Shown: one piece after another, positions 53,647 through 63,780 of the stretch
Layout: the number at the start of each line of letters is the position of its first letter
How positions within the stretch are numbered: position 1 is the first letter of the stretch
Source: JAFNAG01 sp963824985
Lineage (GTDB): Bacteria; Acidobacteriota; UBA6911
DNA length: 64,000 nucleotides
NCBI GenBank assembly: GCA_963824985.1
Contig: CAWGRQ010000039.1
Coordinates: 56,333-120,332 of the forward strand
Direction: 5' to 3'
The notes under the pieces: generated by a model
What the model was told of the DNA's origin: nothing
What the model saw: the letters and a program-made list of their open reading frames with translations, nothing else
The model's database searches: none
Program-made: the position numbers and the translations under genes

Positions 53647-56332
53647 TCAGCGCACGGCGAATTCCCCGCGCAGCCGGATATCTTTTGATGAGCTGCCGAT
53701 GAGAACGCGGAACGTGCCCGGTTCGACCACCCATTTCAGGTCGCGGTCCAGCATTTTCAGCTCTTCCGGGCCGAGAGTGAACTCGACGGTCGTGCGCTCG
53801 CCCGGAGCCAGGTGAACACGCCGGAATCCTTTAAGTTCGATCACCGGGCGCGCAACCGACGCAAGCACGTCGCGGATATACAGCTGCACCACTTCGTCCC
53901 CCGCTCGCGTGCCGGTGTTCCCGACGGTGCAGCGGATGCGTCGGTGTCGGAGGACCCGCATTTCCGCCGGTTCGATCGTCAACTCGGAATACTCGAAGAC
54001 GTGGTTAGCTCAGACCGAAGCCGAATGGGAACAGCGGCATGCCCGTGAGATCGTTGTAGTCGTCGCCGCGGCCCGTCGGCTTGTGGTTGTAGTACAGCGG
54101 CAATTGCCCTTCGAAGACCGGGAACGTGACGGCAGGCGGCCGGAGGGATTGGCGTCGCCGAACAGCACATCGGCGACCGCGGGTCCGCCCGCCTCGCCCG
54201 GATACCAGGCGTCAAGCACGGCATCCACCTGATCGAGCCAGGGAGACATGGTGATGGCGCTGCCGCCGATGAGCACCACGATGGTTGGCTTGCCGGTCCT
54301 GGCGATCGCCTGAATCAGGTCTTCCTGCCGGCCGGGCAGGCTGAGCCTGGCGCGATCGCGGAATTCGCCCTCTTCCAGGCCGGCCACCACGATGACGGCG
54401 TCACTCTCCCGTGCGACCGCCACGGCGCTGTCAATCTGCGCGCTCGATTCGTCAGTCACGCCGGCATCCCACAGAACCCGCAACCGCGCGTTGCCGGTGC
54501 TCTCGAAATACTCGAGCCTGATGTCGTGGCGGGAATCCGCCGCCCACGGAGATCGGAGCCGCGCGCCTCCGTAGGACCGCTTGATCCAGTTGTCGATCAC
54601 CAGCTGCCCGTCCAGATAGAGACGATAGCCGTCGTTGCGCTTCCACGCCAATGCGGTGGACTCCCTCCGCCGGCGCCAGGATCGAACCTGTCCAGCGCAC
54701 CGAGTACCAGTCGAACGGGATCGCCGCGTCCGGGAGAATTGAGTGTCCAGCGAAAATCGATGCGCGGATCGGTGCGCGTCACACGCGGCGCTGCCTTCGA
54801 GCCGCGGATTGTCGAAGTATTCACCCGGTAGCCCGCGCGCTTCCTGGCCGTTGGACATGCGATGAGAGCGCACTCGGGCGGCACTCACCGCGAGATTCCG
54901 TCGTCACCCTCCCGGGCCCCGGCACGTAGCGGATCTCCGCCGAGGCGCCGAGCACCTGGCGGATGCCCTCGAGGATCGATTCTTTCCTCGCGCCCGGACC
55001 GCTGTAGCCTCCGAGCCGCGCCTCTTCGGCGTCGATCGCCGATCACGGCGATCGAGCGGATGGTCTTCGCGAGCGGCAGGACTGCCGCTCGTTCCTCAAC
55101 AATACGATCCACGCGCGCGCCGCCTCGCGCGCCAGCGCGCGATGTTCTGCCGAGCCGTTCGCTGCCGCTGCAGCATTCGGATCGACGTACGGCCGTTCGA
55201 ACAGCCCAAGTTCGAATTTGGCACGCAAGACGCGCGCCACCGCGGCATCGATGACCTCCGGCGCGATCAGACCCCGCTGAAATGCATCGAGGTAGGGCCG
55301 CTGCTGGCCATACTGCGACTGGAACACGACATCGAGTCCGGCCTCGAAGGCATCCCTGGCCGAGGTCGCCGTGCTCGCCTCCGTCATGTGCAGCACGGTC
55401 GCTCCGCTCGTGGCCGAGGCATCGGAGATCACGAAACCGCGGAATCCCCAGTCGCCTTTCAGGATGCCGTTGAGCAGGCGCCGGTTCTGCGTCGCGGGTG
55501 AACCGTCGACCGAGTTGTAGGCGGTCATGATCGAGCGCGCGCCGGCCTCCCGGATCGCGGCGAGGAACGGCGGGAAATACCTCTCCGAGAGCGTGCGCTC
55601 GCTCACGCCGATCGGATAGCTGTCGCGCCCGCCTTCGCCGACGTTGGCCACGAAGTGCTTCGGAGTCGTCACTACATCCTTCTTCTCGAAGGTCGCCACA
55701 AAGGCGCGTGCCATCGCCGACTGCAAGATACGGATCTTCGCCATACGTTTCCTCCACCCTTCCCCAGCGCACGTCGTCGGCAATGTTCACCACCGGGGAG
55801 AGCACATCGCGGATGCCGCGCGTCCTGTACTTCGTCCGCGATCGCAGCGGCAACACGCTCCATCAAGCCGTGTCCCAGGTCGCGGCCAGCGCGATCGCCT
55901 GCGGGAACACGGTCGCTCCTTCGCGCTGGATGCCGTGTACCGCTTCGTCAAAAGGGAAGAATCGGAATGCCGAGCCTCGTCTTTTCGACAAAGTAACGTT
56001 GGATGGCGTTGATCCGCTCCGCATGAGACGCGCCGGCGCGGCCGCGTCGTCCGGTCCGCGGCCGGACGGCGAGCCGATGAAATCTGCAGTCCGAAAATGC
56101 CGTGGGAGTAATCGTTCGCCGGATTGTCCAGGTCGCCGGGGATCATGAACAACTGCCAGAACTTTTCCTCGAGCGTCATGCGTCCCAATAGGTCGCGTAC
56201 GCGCTCCTCGACCGGCCGGGAGGCGTCGCGATATGGCGGCGGCTCGGAGTTCTGGAACGGGAACACGGAACCGAGAGCGCAGAACGCAACGAGAAGCAAC
56301 GGTAGTCGACGGCAATAACGGGTCGTAATCAT
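53647..56332 (-). pseudogene. GH3 beta-glucosidase with PA14 and Fn3-like domains, many frameshifts
   Basis: Signal peptide from the ATG at 56332 (RRLPLLLVAFCALGSVFPF). Pieces from all three minus frames join into a complete GH3 protein of about 890 residues: ERVRDLLGRMTLEEKFWQLF; FDEAVHGIQREGATVFPQAI; GRVEETYGEDPYLAV; VVTTPKHFVANVGEGGRDSY; GFRGFVISDASATSG with the nucleophile Asp; a PA14 insert (RLYLDGQLVIDNWI); GKPTIVVLIGGSAITMSPWL; and the Fn3-like end VGNTGTRAGDEVVQLYIRDV. At least seven frame changes are needed, including an extra T in the TTTT near 55950. Residue conservation is high throughout. It would release glucose or similar sugars in the periplasm. Confidence 0.85.
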
Positions 56333-56431
56333 CTGCAGATTATATGCGCTCATGCGGTCTTGCGGGTCAGAGTTCATTCATGCCGCCCGCCGTGTCAAGG
56401 CCAGGAAACCCTTGAGCTTCGGCCTCGATTC

Positions 56432-58585
56432 TCACTCGTTCCCGATCCGGGCCGCCGCGCCGGCGCCGAAGTGGTAGAACGCCCGGGTGGCAACGGTGGC
56501 TCGTGCGGCATCCGCCGCAGTGGCGAAGGTTCCTTTGGCCAGCGTCACCTGGACTCCAGTGGGACTCACCACGATGCCGGTTATCCGCGCGGCCGGCACC
56601 ACGGTACCATCCCCTTTCGCGATCACTACATTTCCGGCACTGAGCACCGAATCCTCGCGGACATAATCATACGCAGCACTATTCCCGGAGCCGGTGATCG
56701 GAATTCTCAGCCGCAGTTCAATATTGGTGTCAAAACTCAAGCTGACCAGGTCTTTGATCCGCGCGTTGCTGAGGATCACACCCTTGAACAGCTCGGCATT
56801 CCCGGTCTTGATGACGGTAAGCGCGGCAATATCATCCGCCGTATAGGGACTGTTGTCCGGATCGGCGGCATCCTGGTGAGTTATGCTTTCAAGCCGGATG
56901 GTCACGCCGGTTGCAGGGTCGCTAAAAACATCTCCGGGCTGCCAGAGGCAATCGGGCGCATCATAGCCGGTGATGGTGTTTTCCACCGGCCGCCAGACTC
57001 CGGTCAGGTTTTTCGGTCCGCCCACCGCCGGACTGTTGTAGTACTGCCTGGAAATTATCTGGGCCGTGGGGGTTGTTTCCCTGGATTCCCATTGAGCCGC
57101 ATCCACCCGGTAAATGAGAACGCCGGCATATTTGGCCCTGCCTTCCAGAGCGTTCACCCCCAGTCGGGTGCGGAATTCGGCGACGTATGCGGTGGACAGG
57201 CCGGTGCGGATGACCACCATCTTGCTGCCGCCGGGTGTTTCCACCGGGGTGATGAAATGGCGGGTGGGTTCCGGGCTGGACCGGCTGACCACGTCGACCT
57301 GGTCGTCACGAACCCACCGGAGCTTCCATTTGTGCCAGGCGAGGAATTCCGTGGAGTGCCCTGCGATATTCCCCATCATGTCCCAGCCGCCGCAATAGAA
57401 GAATGAGCCTACCCTGACACCGTTCACCGTTGGCCGGTACATATACAGGTCCGGAAATCCGAAGGCGTGGCCGGCTTCATGAAGGAGCCACCGGTAGCCC
57501 CAGCGGAACAGGTCATTGCCGGCAGTAAGGGCGGTGCCGACATAGTGCGGCTTGCCGTCGCGGTCGACATAGGCAACATGGTTGACGTTGGGCTGTTGGC
57601 TGTCGCCGGGATCGCGATTGATGTTGCTGGGACCGTTGCGCAGACCCGATCGACCCATTGCCGGCATGATCAGGAGCAGATCGTAGGTATCGGCCCGGAC
57701 ACCCCACTTTTCGTACGCCTTTTGGCAGGCTTCCCTGACATAGGCGAACATCTGGTGAGTCTGGCCTCCCCATGGATATTGGCTGGCGTTTTTCTCCATC
57801 ATGATCCAGCCCAGATTTCTGCTGCTCTGGGGCGAAGCGAGGGCAAGGCGGAATTGGCCGTAGGACGACAGGCGGCACCATTCGACCGCTCCCTGCAAAA
57901 ACTCGAGGTAGGGAGGAATTTCCAAATAGGGAGCTTCCGCGTCCGCTGCCCGCCGGTCCGGGAATTCGACGAACAGCACCAGCATGGTGCTGGCCCGATG
58001 CGCAGGCGTAGTGACGCGGCCATTGTTCCAGACCAGGGGCTGGTTCTTTTCGTTCCGGTTGGGGGTCAGGTCGGCGAAGCGGTACAGCCCTGTCTGTCCT
58101 GTGGCTGAATCGTAGTGTGCCGGATCGGTCGTGCTGGTGTTCCAGCCTTCATCCGTCCATCGGCTCGAACCCATGATGTGGCCGTTAGCGGAAGGTTCTC
58201 CCGGCTTTTGAACCGGGATGGCGCGTGACGCCCGATGGGAGCCAAAGGCCTTCGTTGCGATGGTGGTGCCCTCCGAGGTAATGAGCGCAAATTCGCTGGA
58301 GCTGATCCCGATCGACAAAGATCCGGACAAGGTTTCGATGCCGGTGATCCCGGCCACCGGAATCACGGAGCCGTCCGGACGGGTGATGGTGATGTGCGAG
58401 GCGTCAATTCCAGACAGGGGGACATTGGTGTCCACAACCACTCGGGTCAGCCCTTGAAACCGTGCATTGCTCAACTTGACCACGGCCGCTCCCGGACTCT
58501 GCCAGCCGGCAGTCGCCATCAGTGTTGCTGCCATAAGAAGAGGAATCACGGCGGTCTTGAATTTATCGATATTGACTGTTTTCAT
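56432..58585 (-). CDS. Exported M6-family metalloprotease with duplicated flanking domain
   Basis: 717 residues from the ATG at 58585 (a TTG lies five codons upstream). A signal peptide is seen (KTAVIPLLMAATLMATAGW). The catalytic motif is LLHEAGHAFGFPDLY, the HExxHxxGxPD of M6 immune inhibitor A-type peptidases, and GGWDMMGN (Met-turn) follows. Residues about 40-115 (KLSNARFQGLTRVVVDTNVP ... IATKAF) and the last 115 (ILSNARIKDLVSLSFDTNIE ... VATRAF) look homologous, so the same beta-domain flanks the protease on both sides. It would digest proteins outside the cell. Divergent from the M20 gene over a 302-bp gap. Confidence 0.9.
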   Translation of the reverse strand: MKTVNIDKFKTAVIPLLMAATLMATAGWQSPGAAVVKLSNARFQGLTRVVVDTNVPLSGIDASHITITRPDGSVIPVAGITGIETLSGSLSIGISSSEFALITSEGTTIATKAFGSHRASRAIPVQKPGEPSANGHIMGSSRWTDEGWNTSTTDPAHYDSATGQTGLYRFADLTPNRNEKNQPLVWNNGRVTTPAHRASTMLVLFVEFPDRRAADAEAPYLEIPPYLEFLQGAVEWCRLSSYGQFRLALASPQSSRNLGWIMMEKNASQYPWGGQTHQMFAYVREACQKAYEKWGVRADTYDLLLIMPAMGRSGLRNGPSNINRDPGDSQQPNVNHVAYVDRDGKPHYVGTALTAGNDLFRWGYRWLLHEAGHAFGFPDLYMYRPTVNGVRVGSFFYCGGWDMMGNIAGHSTEFLAWHKWKLRWVRDDQVDVVSRSSPEPTRHFITPVETPGGSKMVVIRTGLSTAYVAEFRTRLGVNALEGRAKYAGVLIYRVDAAQWESRETTPTAQIISRQYYNSPAVGGPKNLTGVWRPVENTITGYDAPDCLWQPGDVFSDPATGVTIRLESITHQDAADPDNSPYTADDIAALTVIKTGNAELFKGVILSNARIKDLVSLSFDTNIELRLRIPITGSGNSAAYDYVREDSVLSAGNVVIAKGDGTVVPAARITGIVVSPTGVQVTLAKGTFATAADAARATVATRAFYHFGAGAAARIGNE

Positions 58586-58887
58586 GGCTACGGGCCCCAA
58601 AATGCCCTTCGTTGAATCGAAGACCGGATTGGACCTTCATCCTTTCCCCTGCCGGTACTTGATGTATTAGCACACAGGCTGTGGTTTCGACACGTAAAAG
58701 CGCGGCACTCAAAGCGGCGGCCTTTTATGCGCCTGGAGCGTCCGCGCCCAGGGGGGCAGAGTTGCCGGGCGCAGCGCATCCGTCAATCAATGGAGAGACG
58801 AGCAGACTTGACGCCACGATCATCCTCACTTCGCGTTCGGTGTATAATTGCCCCCACCGCTGCCCCCCGGCGGACAATGGAGGAACC

Positions 58888-60297
58888 ATGCTGATCCTGA
58901 AACGCATCATGACCGTGGCCGCACTGATTTCGGCCTCAACCGTCTTGAACGCCCGACACCAGGCCGCTGCCCCGACTCCGGATTTTTCCAGGGCCCGCGA
59001 CGAAGCGGTGAGTTTCCTGCAAAACCTCATCCGGCTCGACACCAGCAATGGTAACGAAACCTTGGCCGCGCAATACATCAAATCCATTCTCGATCGGGAA
59101 GGCATCCCCGCCGAGATCCTCGAGCTTCAGGAAGGCCGGGGCAACGTCGTTGCCAGGCTGAAGGGTAGCGGCAAAAAACGGCCGATTCTGCTGATGGGTC
59201 ACATCGATGTGGTCGGCGTTGAAAAGGACAAGTGGACGGTGGACCCGTTCGGCGCCGTGATCAAGGACGGCTATCTCTATGGGCGCGGATCCACCGACGA
59301 CAAGGACAACGCCGCCGCGAATCTGGAGGTGCTGCTGCTTCTGCACCGGCTCAAGGTTCCGCTGGACCGTGACGTCATCTATCTGGCCGAAGCCGGGGAA
59401 GAGGGGACACCACGCCTGGGAATCGGATTCATGGTCGACCGGCACTGGGACAAGATTGAGAGCGAGTTCGCGCTCGCCGAAGGAGGCACCACTCCGACCC
59501 GCGACGGCAAGGTGCGCTATGTCGCCGTCGCCGCCACCGAGAAGGTCAGCCGCGGGCTGCGGCTTCTGGCCCGGGGAACTTCAGGGCACGGGTCGGTGCC
59601 GCGCCCCGACAATCCGATTGTCCACCTCGCCGCGGCCGTCGCCAAAGCCGGCCAGTACCAGGTACCGATGCGGCTCAACGACACGACCCGGATGTTTTTC
59701 GAGCGTCTGGCCGCCATCAGCCCTCCGCAGGAAGCTTTCCTGTACGCCCACCTGGAAGACCCGATCGTCGGGTCCATGGTCCAGGAGACGCTGCGCCGGG
59801 AATACCTGACCTATAATTCGATGATCCGCACCTCGATATCGCCGACCATCTTCAGGGCCGGATTCCGCAGCAACGTCATTCCCGGCGATGCGGAGGCAAC
59901 TCTCGATGTGCGCGCGGTTCCCGACGAGGATATGGATAAGCTTGTGGCCGACCTCAAGCGACTGATCGATGACCCGGCCGTGGAGATCGTCCGGAATCAG
60001 GCTGGTAGACCGTCTCCGCCCCCTTCGGCGATCGACTCGGAGATGTTCCATGCACTCGAGAAGACGCAGGCCGCGCTGTTCCCCGGAGCGGCGACCCTGC
60101 CGTCGATGCTGACCGGCGCCACGGACATGTCATTTGTGAGGGCTAAGGGAGTTCAGGCTTACGGTCTTGGGGCTCCGGCACCCGAGGGGGAATCCGGAGC
60201 GCACGGAAACGACGAGCGCATTTCGATCGACGGTTTCGGAAAGTTCGTGGAGTTCATCTATCGTGCGGTCGTGGAAGTGGCAGCCACCCGACGATGA
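58888..60297 (+). CDS. Exported M20-family metallopeptidase
   Basis: 469 residues from the ATG at 58888 (GGAGGAACC upstream). A short signal peptide is present (MTVAALISASTVLNA). Dizinc ligands in order: LLMGHIDVVG, GRGSTDDKDNAAA, LAEAGEEGTP, FALAEGG and GESGAHGNDE; the lid domain includes TSGHGSVPRPDNP. Family members are carboxypeptidases or dipeptidases that trim peptides; here it could complete digestion begun by the M6 and M28 enzymes. TATAAT is found at 58849-58854 without a good -35. Confidence 0.93.
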   Translation: MLILKRIMTVAALISASTVLNARHQAAAPTPDFSRARDEAVSFLQNLIRLDTSNGNETLAAQYIKSILDREGIPAEILELQEGRGNVVARLKGSGKKRPILLMGHIDVVGVEKDKWTVDPFGAVIKDGYLYGRGSTDDKDNAAANLEVLLLLHRLKVPLDRDVIYLAEAGEEGTPRLGIGFMVDRHWDKIESEFALAEGGTTPTRDGKVRYVAVAATEKVSRGLRLLARGTSGHGSVPRPDNPIVHLAAAVAKAGQYQVPMRLNDTTRMFFERLAAISPPQEAFLYAHLEDPIVGSMVQETLRREYLTYNSMIRTSISPTIFRAGFRSNVIPGDAEATLDVRAVPDEDMDKLVADLKRLIDDPAVEIVRNQAGRPSPPPSAIDSEMFHALEKTQAALFPGAATLPSMLTGATDMSFVRAKGVQAYGLGAPAPEGESGAHGNDERISIDGFGKFVEFIYRAVVEVAATRR

Positions 60298-60393
60298 GTC
60301 GGGGCGAGATTGGATTACATGGTGCCTGGTTACACTGTCCCCCTGCCCGATTTTCCGATTTTTGATTTTGAGGGTTTGGGGGAACCAGAATTG

Positions 60394-60795
60394 TCATTCG
60401 GCTTTCATCGCCGGCTCGATATCCGTCCGGCTGAAATCATCCCCCTTGAAGAGCAGCGGAGCCCCCGTTGATTTCGCCAGCGCATAGGAGAAGCAATCCC
60501 CGAAATTCAGTCCCGCCGCGTTCCGGCCCTTCCCGTATGCAGCGTAGGCTTCCCTGGCCAGATGCGCCTGTTCGACCGTCACGCTTTCCACCTCCAGCCC
60601 CGCTTTCTGCACAAGCTCGTCCAGGACGCGCGCCGACCTCTCGCCATGTCGGTTGAGCATCACAATAGCTGTTTCGACCAGCGTTGCTGCCGATATCAGC
60701 GGCGCATCCGCCTCTGCAAGCGCCTCCGCATATGATGCCGCGTCCTGCTCGTTGTCCAAAATGGCAATCAGAGCCGATGAATCCACGACCATCAT
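60394..60795 (-). CDS. vapC: VapC-type PIN-domain ribonuclease toxin
   Basis: 133 residues. PIN fold with acidic metal residues: VVDSSALIAIL, ATLVETAIVM and NFGDCFSYALA, then APLLFKGDDFSRTD. It probably cuts RNA, often initiator tRNA or rRNA, when released from VapB. Its ATG overlaps the stop of the vapB gene (ATGA), typical of TA pairs. Located next to a transposase remnant. Confidence 0.92.
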   Translation of the reverse strand: MMVVDSSALIAILDNEQDAASYAEALAEADAPLISAATLVETAIVMLNRHGERSARVLDELVQKAGLEVESVTVEQAHLAREAYAAYGKGRNAAGLNFGDCFSYALAKSTGAPLLFKGDDFSRTDIEPAMKAE

Positions 60796-61043
60796 TTCGG
60801 CAGCCCCCGTTCGTTGTAAAGCATATCCTCAGGGCTTCGGTTGTCCAGGACCGGCAGCGTTGCGCAGTGGCGCCCGATCTCAAGGAGTTTTTCCGCCAGC
60901 GCTTTCGTGTTCCGCTTGCGGCGCAGCCGCTCCAGACGCTCGGCGATCGCCCGGTCTACGGCTTCGGTCATCGTTTCTCCGGCCAGTCGCGCCAATTCCT
61001 TGGCATGGCGATGCGTTTTCTCGTTTTTGATGTTCAAGCTCAT
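60792..61043 (-). CDS. vapB: VapB-type antitoxin (PSK/Rv0623 family)
   Basis: 83 residues from the ATG at 61043 (MSLNIKNEKTHRHAKELARL). It has the short AbrB-independent antitoxin form: ETMTEAVDRAIAERLERLR followed by a basic stretch, then PEDMLYNERGLPK, the usual VapC-binding tail. ATG 61052 is a possible alternative. It likely autoregulates the vapBC operon. Confidence 0.9.
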   Translation of the reverse strand: MSLNIKNEKTHRHAKELARLAGETMTEAVDRAIAERLERLRRKRNTKALAEKLLEIGRHCATLPVLDNRSPEDMLYNERGLPK

Positions 61044-61189
61044 GGAAGTCATCCAGGCAATCTTAAAAATGGAATCTGGTAGAAGGTAGACACATTTCCA
61101 TCTTATACCAGTCAGCATCATATGTCAAAGTGACGCCCGTATGGTGAAAAAGCTCAGCCGAATTGCAAGTATCTGAAACGAAGGCTCTT

Positions 61190-61480
61190 GCCCTGTCCTG
61201 TCCGCGCCACGTTTCGGACGCTTGACAGGGACGAGGCGATGCCGGATGCTCCCGTTTATCACTGCGCATCCGGAGGAACATGAAGGCACTGTTACAGCCA
61301 TGGCATTTGCTGCGATTGATCCTGGCCGGATGGATCAATCGCAGGCAAGAGGATGCTATCGATTACCTCCTGGCGGAGAACCGGATTCTCCGGGAGAAAC
61401 TCGGGAAAAAACGAGTCCTACTCAACGACGACCAGCGTCGACGGTTGGCTGTCAAAGGCAAGATCCTTCGTTGGAGTAAA
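61190..61480 (+). mobile_element. N-terminal remnant of an integrase-core transposase (copy 2)
   Basis: ATG 61280 encodes MKALLQPWHLLRLILAGWIN, then ENRILREKLGKKRVLLNDDQ and RRLAVKGKIL, nearly identical to copy 1 at 19825-20165. The shared leader contains GCATCCGGAGGAACATGAA. Homology ends after KGKIL; the frame then runs through unrelated sequence to 61513. The transposase core is absent. Confidence 0.75.
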
Positions 61481-61710
61481 TTCACCCAACGCTCGCTCCG
61501 AAATCTTTCGTGACCTGCGGGCCGGAAGACGGCAATTCATACAATTGGTCGTAAACGACCGGCCCTAAGGCAGTATACTCAGGAGGACCGGCGATATGGC
61601 CAGGGGAAGGGCAAGCGGCCTGGAGGCGAATACACAACATGGAACGGTCGGCGCCGCGCAGGACGGCGCGCGGTTGGAAGAAGGCCGATCGGAAAGCTAA
61701 GGAGAGGGCT

Positions 61711-62867
61711 ATGACGGTTAGGGAGGAATTGAGCGGCGAAGCATTGGTGGCGCTGATCGAGCGGGTTTTCCGGCCGAGGCCGTCGGATCACGCAATCGCG
61801 TTCCTGGTCGATATGCCCGATCGCGTCCGGGGCGATACGGCCGCCTGGCGTGAGCGCCGCGAGATGGTCGCCCAGTGGGTGCGCCGGCTCGTTCCGCTCC
61901 AAGCGAAGCTCGGCCTCGAAGTCCACCTGTATCTTTACCGGAACGTGCGGACCAACAACGCCGATCTGCCGCGGGGTGCATGTTTGCACGGAAGCGGTCC
62001 GCTGCCCGGCAGCGCCGATGAGCTCGATCCGCTGGCCGAGGTGCCATTCGCCGGGATCTTCCGCGCACACAGCATCATGATGGCCGTCACCGAACTGTCG
62101 CCGACGGCGCCGCTAAGCTGATCGCCAAAACCTACGGTTTCCGGGCCGCCACCATGCCCGGCTTTTCTCCGGAAATGATCCCCGCGCTGCGCCTCGATTA
62201 TGAGGAGATCAATCGCCGGGTCGTGAAACTCAAGGAGCTGCTCGATCGTGCCCAGGGGGCGGATTTTGTCTTCGCGGTAGAAGACGGTCTCGAAGCCGCC
62301 CTCTATCTCGACCTGCGCCATCGCAGCGGTCACGCCTCGGGGGGACTGCTGCTCGAACCGGGGACTGCCGGGAACCTCCCTTCCGGGGAAGCCTATATCG
62401 TCCCCTACGAAGGGGAGATATCCGGCACGCCGAGCGCGTCCGCGGGCCGGCTGCCGGTGCAGTTCGGCGACGAGGTGGTAGTTTATGACATTGTAGAAAA
62501 CACTGCCGTCCGGGTCTTTGGCTCGGGTGCCGCGGCGCGCGCGGAGGCGGAGCACCTGGTGCGGGAACCGGCATATGGGAACCTAGCCGAGCTGGGCCTG
62601 GGTGTGCTCGCCGATTTCGGCGTCAAGCCCTGCGGCTCCATTCTTCTCGATGAAAAACTCGGCCTTCACATCGCCTTCGGCCGCAGCGATCATTTCGGCG
62701 GGCGCATCGGCGCCGCGCAGTTCTCGCGTCCGGAAGAAGTGGTGCATATCGATCGCGTCTACCTACCCTCCATGCAGCCGAGGATTCACGTTCGCAGCGC
62801 AGTCCTGCGCGGTACGGATTGGGAATTACCGCTGATGCGCGAGGATCGCTTTATCATCGATTTCTGA
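61711..62867 (+). CDS. M29-type aminopeptidase, split by one frameshift
   Basis: ATG 61711 has GGAGAGGG upstream. The first frame (61711-62121) ends abruptly in MMAVTELSPTAPLS. After a shift near 62095-62115 the next frame carries on with AAKLIAKTYGFRAATMPGFS and runs to 62867, with the family's metal-site motifs: GNLAELGLGVLADF, SILLDEKLGLHIAFGRSDHF and PSGEAYIVPYEGEI. Corrected length is about 385 residues. It would remove N-terminal residues from peptides in the cytoplasm. The N-terminal half is less conserved, so the M29 assignment rests mostly on the second part. Confidence 0.75.
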
Positions 62868-62936
62868 TTCGCTGCCCGGATGCCTCCTCTCCCCAATGGG
62901 AAGGAGGAAAGGAGCGGCTATACCCTATTGCGTGGG

Positions 62937-63722
62937 ATGAGTATGATTCCGGTTGCATTGACCATAGCGGGTTCAGACCCATCGGGGGGAGCGGGAATCC
63001 AGGCAGACCTGAAGACGTTCCACCAGCTGGGGGTTTATGGCACGACCGTGCTGACCCTGGTGACCGTGCAGAATACGAAACGCGTCCAAAGGGTCGAGAC
63101 GCTGTCCGTGGACCTCGTCGAGCAACAGCTGGATGCAGTTTTGGAGGACATCCCGCCCAACGCGGCCAAGACCGGCGCCCTCGGCGACGAAAGCATAATC
63201 GCCTCCGTGGCCTGCAAGGCGGCCGGTTTCCGTTTCCCGCTGGTGGTGGACCCGGTCATGATCAGCAAGCACGGGATGCCGCTCATGACGGAGCAGGCCC
63301 GCGCGGCCCTGGCCCAACTTCTGCTCCCCCATGCCAGCCTTGTGACGCCGAATCTCCATGAAGCCGGGGTTCTTTCGGGCATGAGCGTCACCGATCTCGC
63401 CACCATGAAGGAGGCGGCGCGCCGTATTGCCGACCTGGGAGCCAAAGCGGTGCTGATCAAGGGGGGTCACCTGACCGGCGATGCGGTGGACGTATTATTC
63501 TGGGAAGGCGTTTTCCGGCACTTTTCCGCGCCGCGCGTTTCGACCCGGCACACGCACGGCACCGGCTGCACCTATTCAGCGGCAATCACAGCCGGATTGG
63601 CGGCCGGCCTGGCCCTGCCGCAGGCCATCGAGAGGGCCAAGAGGTTTATTTCCCGCGCTATCGAAAGCGCGCCCGGTCTCGGCGGAGGTTGCGGTCCGGT
63701 CAATCATCACGTGGTCATCTGA
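62937..63722 (+). CDS. thiD: Hydroxymethylpyrimidine (phosphate) kinase
   Basis: 261 residues from the ATG at 62937 (an ATG two codons later is equally possible). Ribokinase-like fold: LTIAGSDPSGGAGIQADLKT, AAKTGALGDE, VVDPVMISKHG, VTPNLHEAGVLSG, VLIKGGHLTGD and the catalytic RHTHGTGCTYSAAI. It phosphorylates HMP and HMP-P for thiamine synthesis. No other thi gene is next to it; YjbQ at 35.6 kb is the only other gene that could touch thiamine. Confidence 0.95.
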   Translation: MSMIPVALTIAGSDPSGGAGIQADLKTFHQLGVYGTTVLTLVTVQNTKRVQRVETLSVDLVEQQLDAVLEDIPPNAAKTGALGDESIIASVACKAAGFRFPLVVDPVMISKHGMPLMTEQARAALAQLLLPHASLVTPNLHEAGVLSGMSVTDLATMKEAARRIADLGAKAVLIKGGHLTGDAVDVLFWEGVFRHFSAPRVSTRHTHGTGCTYSAAITAGLAAGLALPQAIERAKRFISRAIESAPGLGGGCGPVNHHVVI

Positions 63723-63780
63723 TTCCCGCTTCTGGTATTCTTCTACTTCTATTGACTGGCGCATCCCGCAGGAGAACAAG

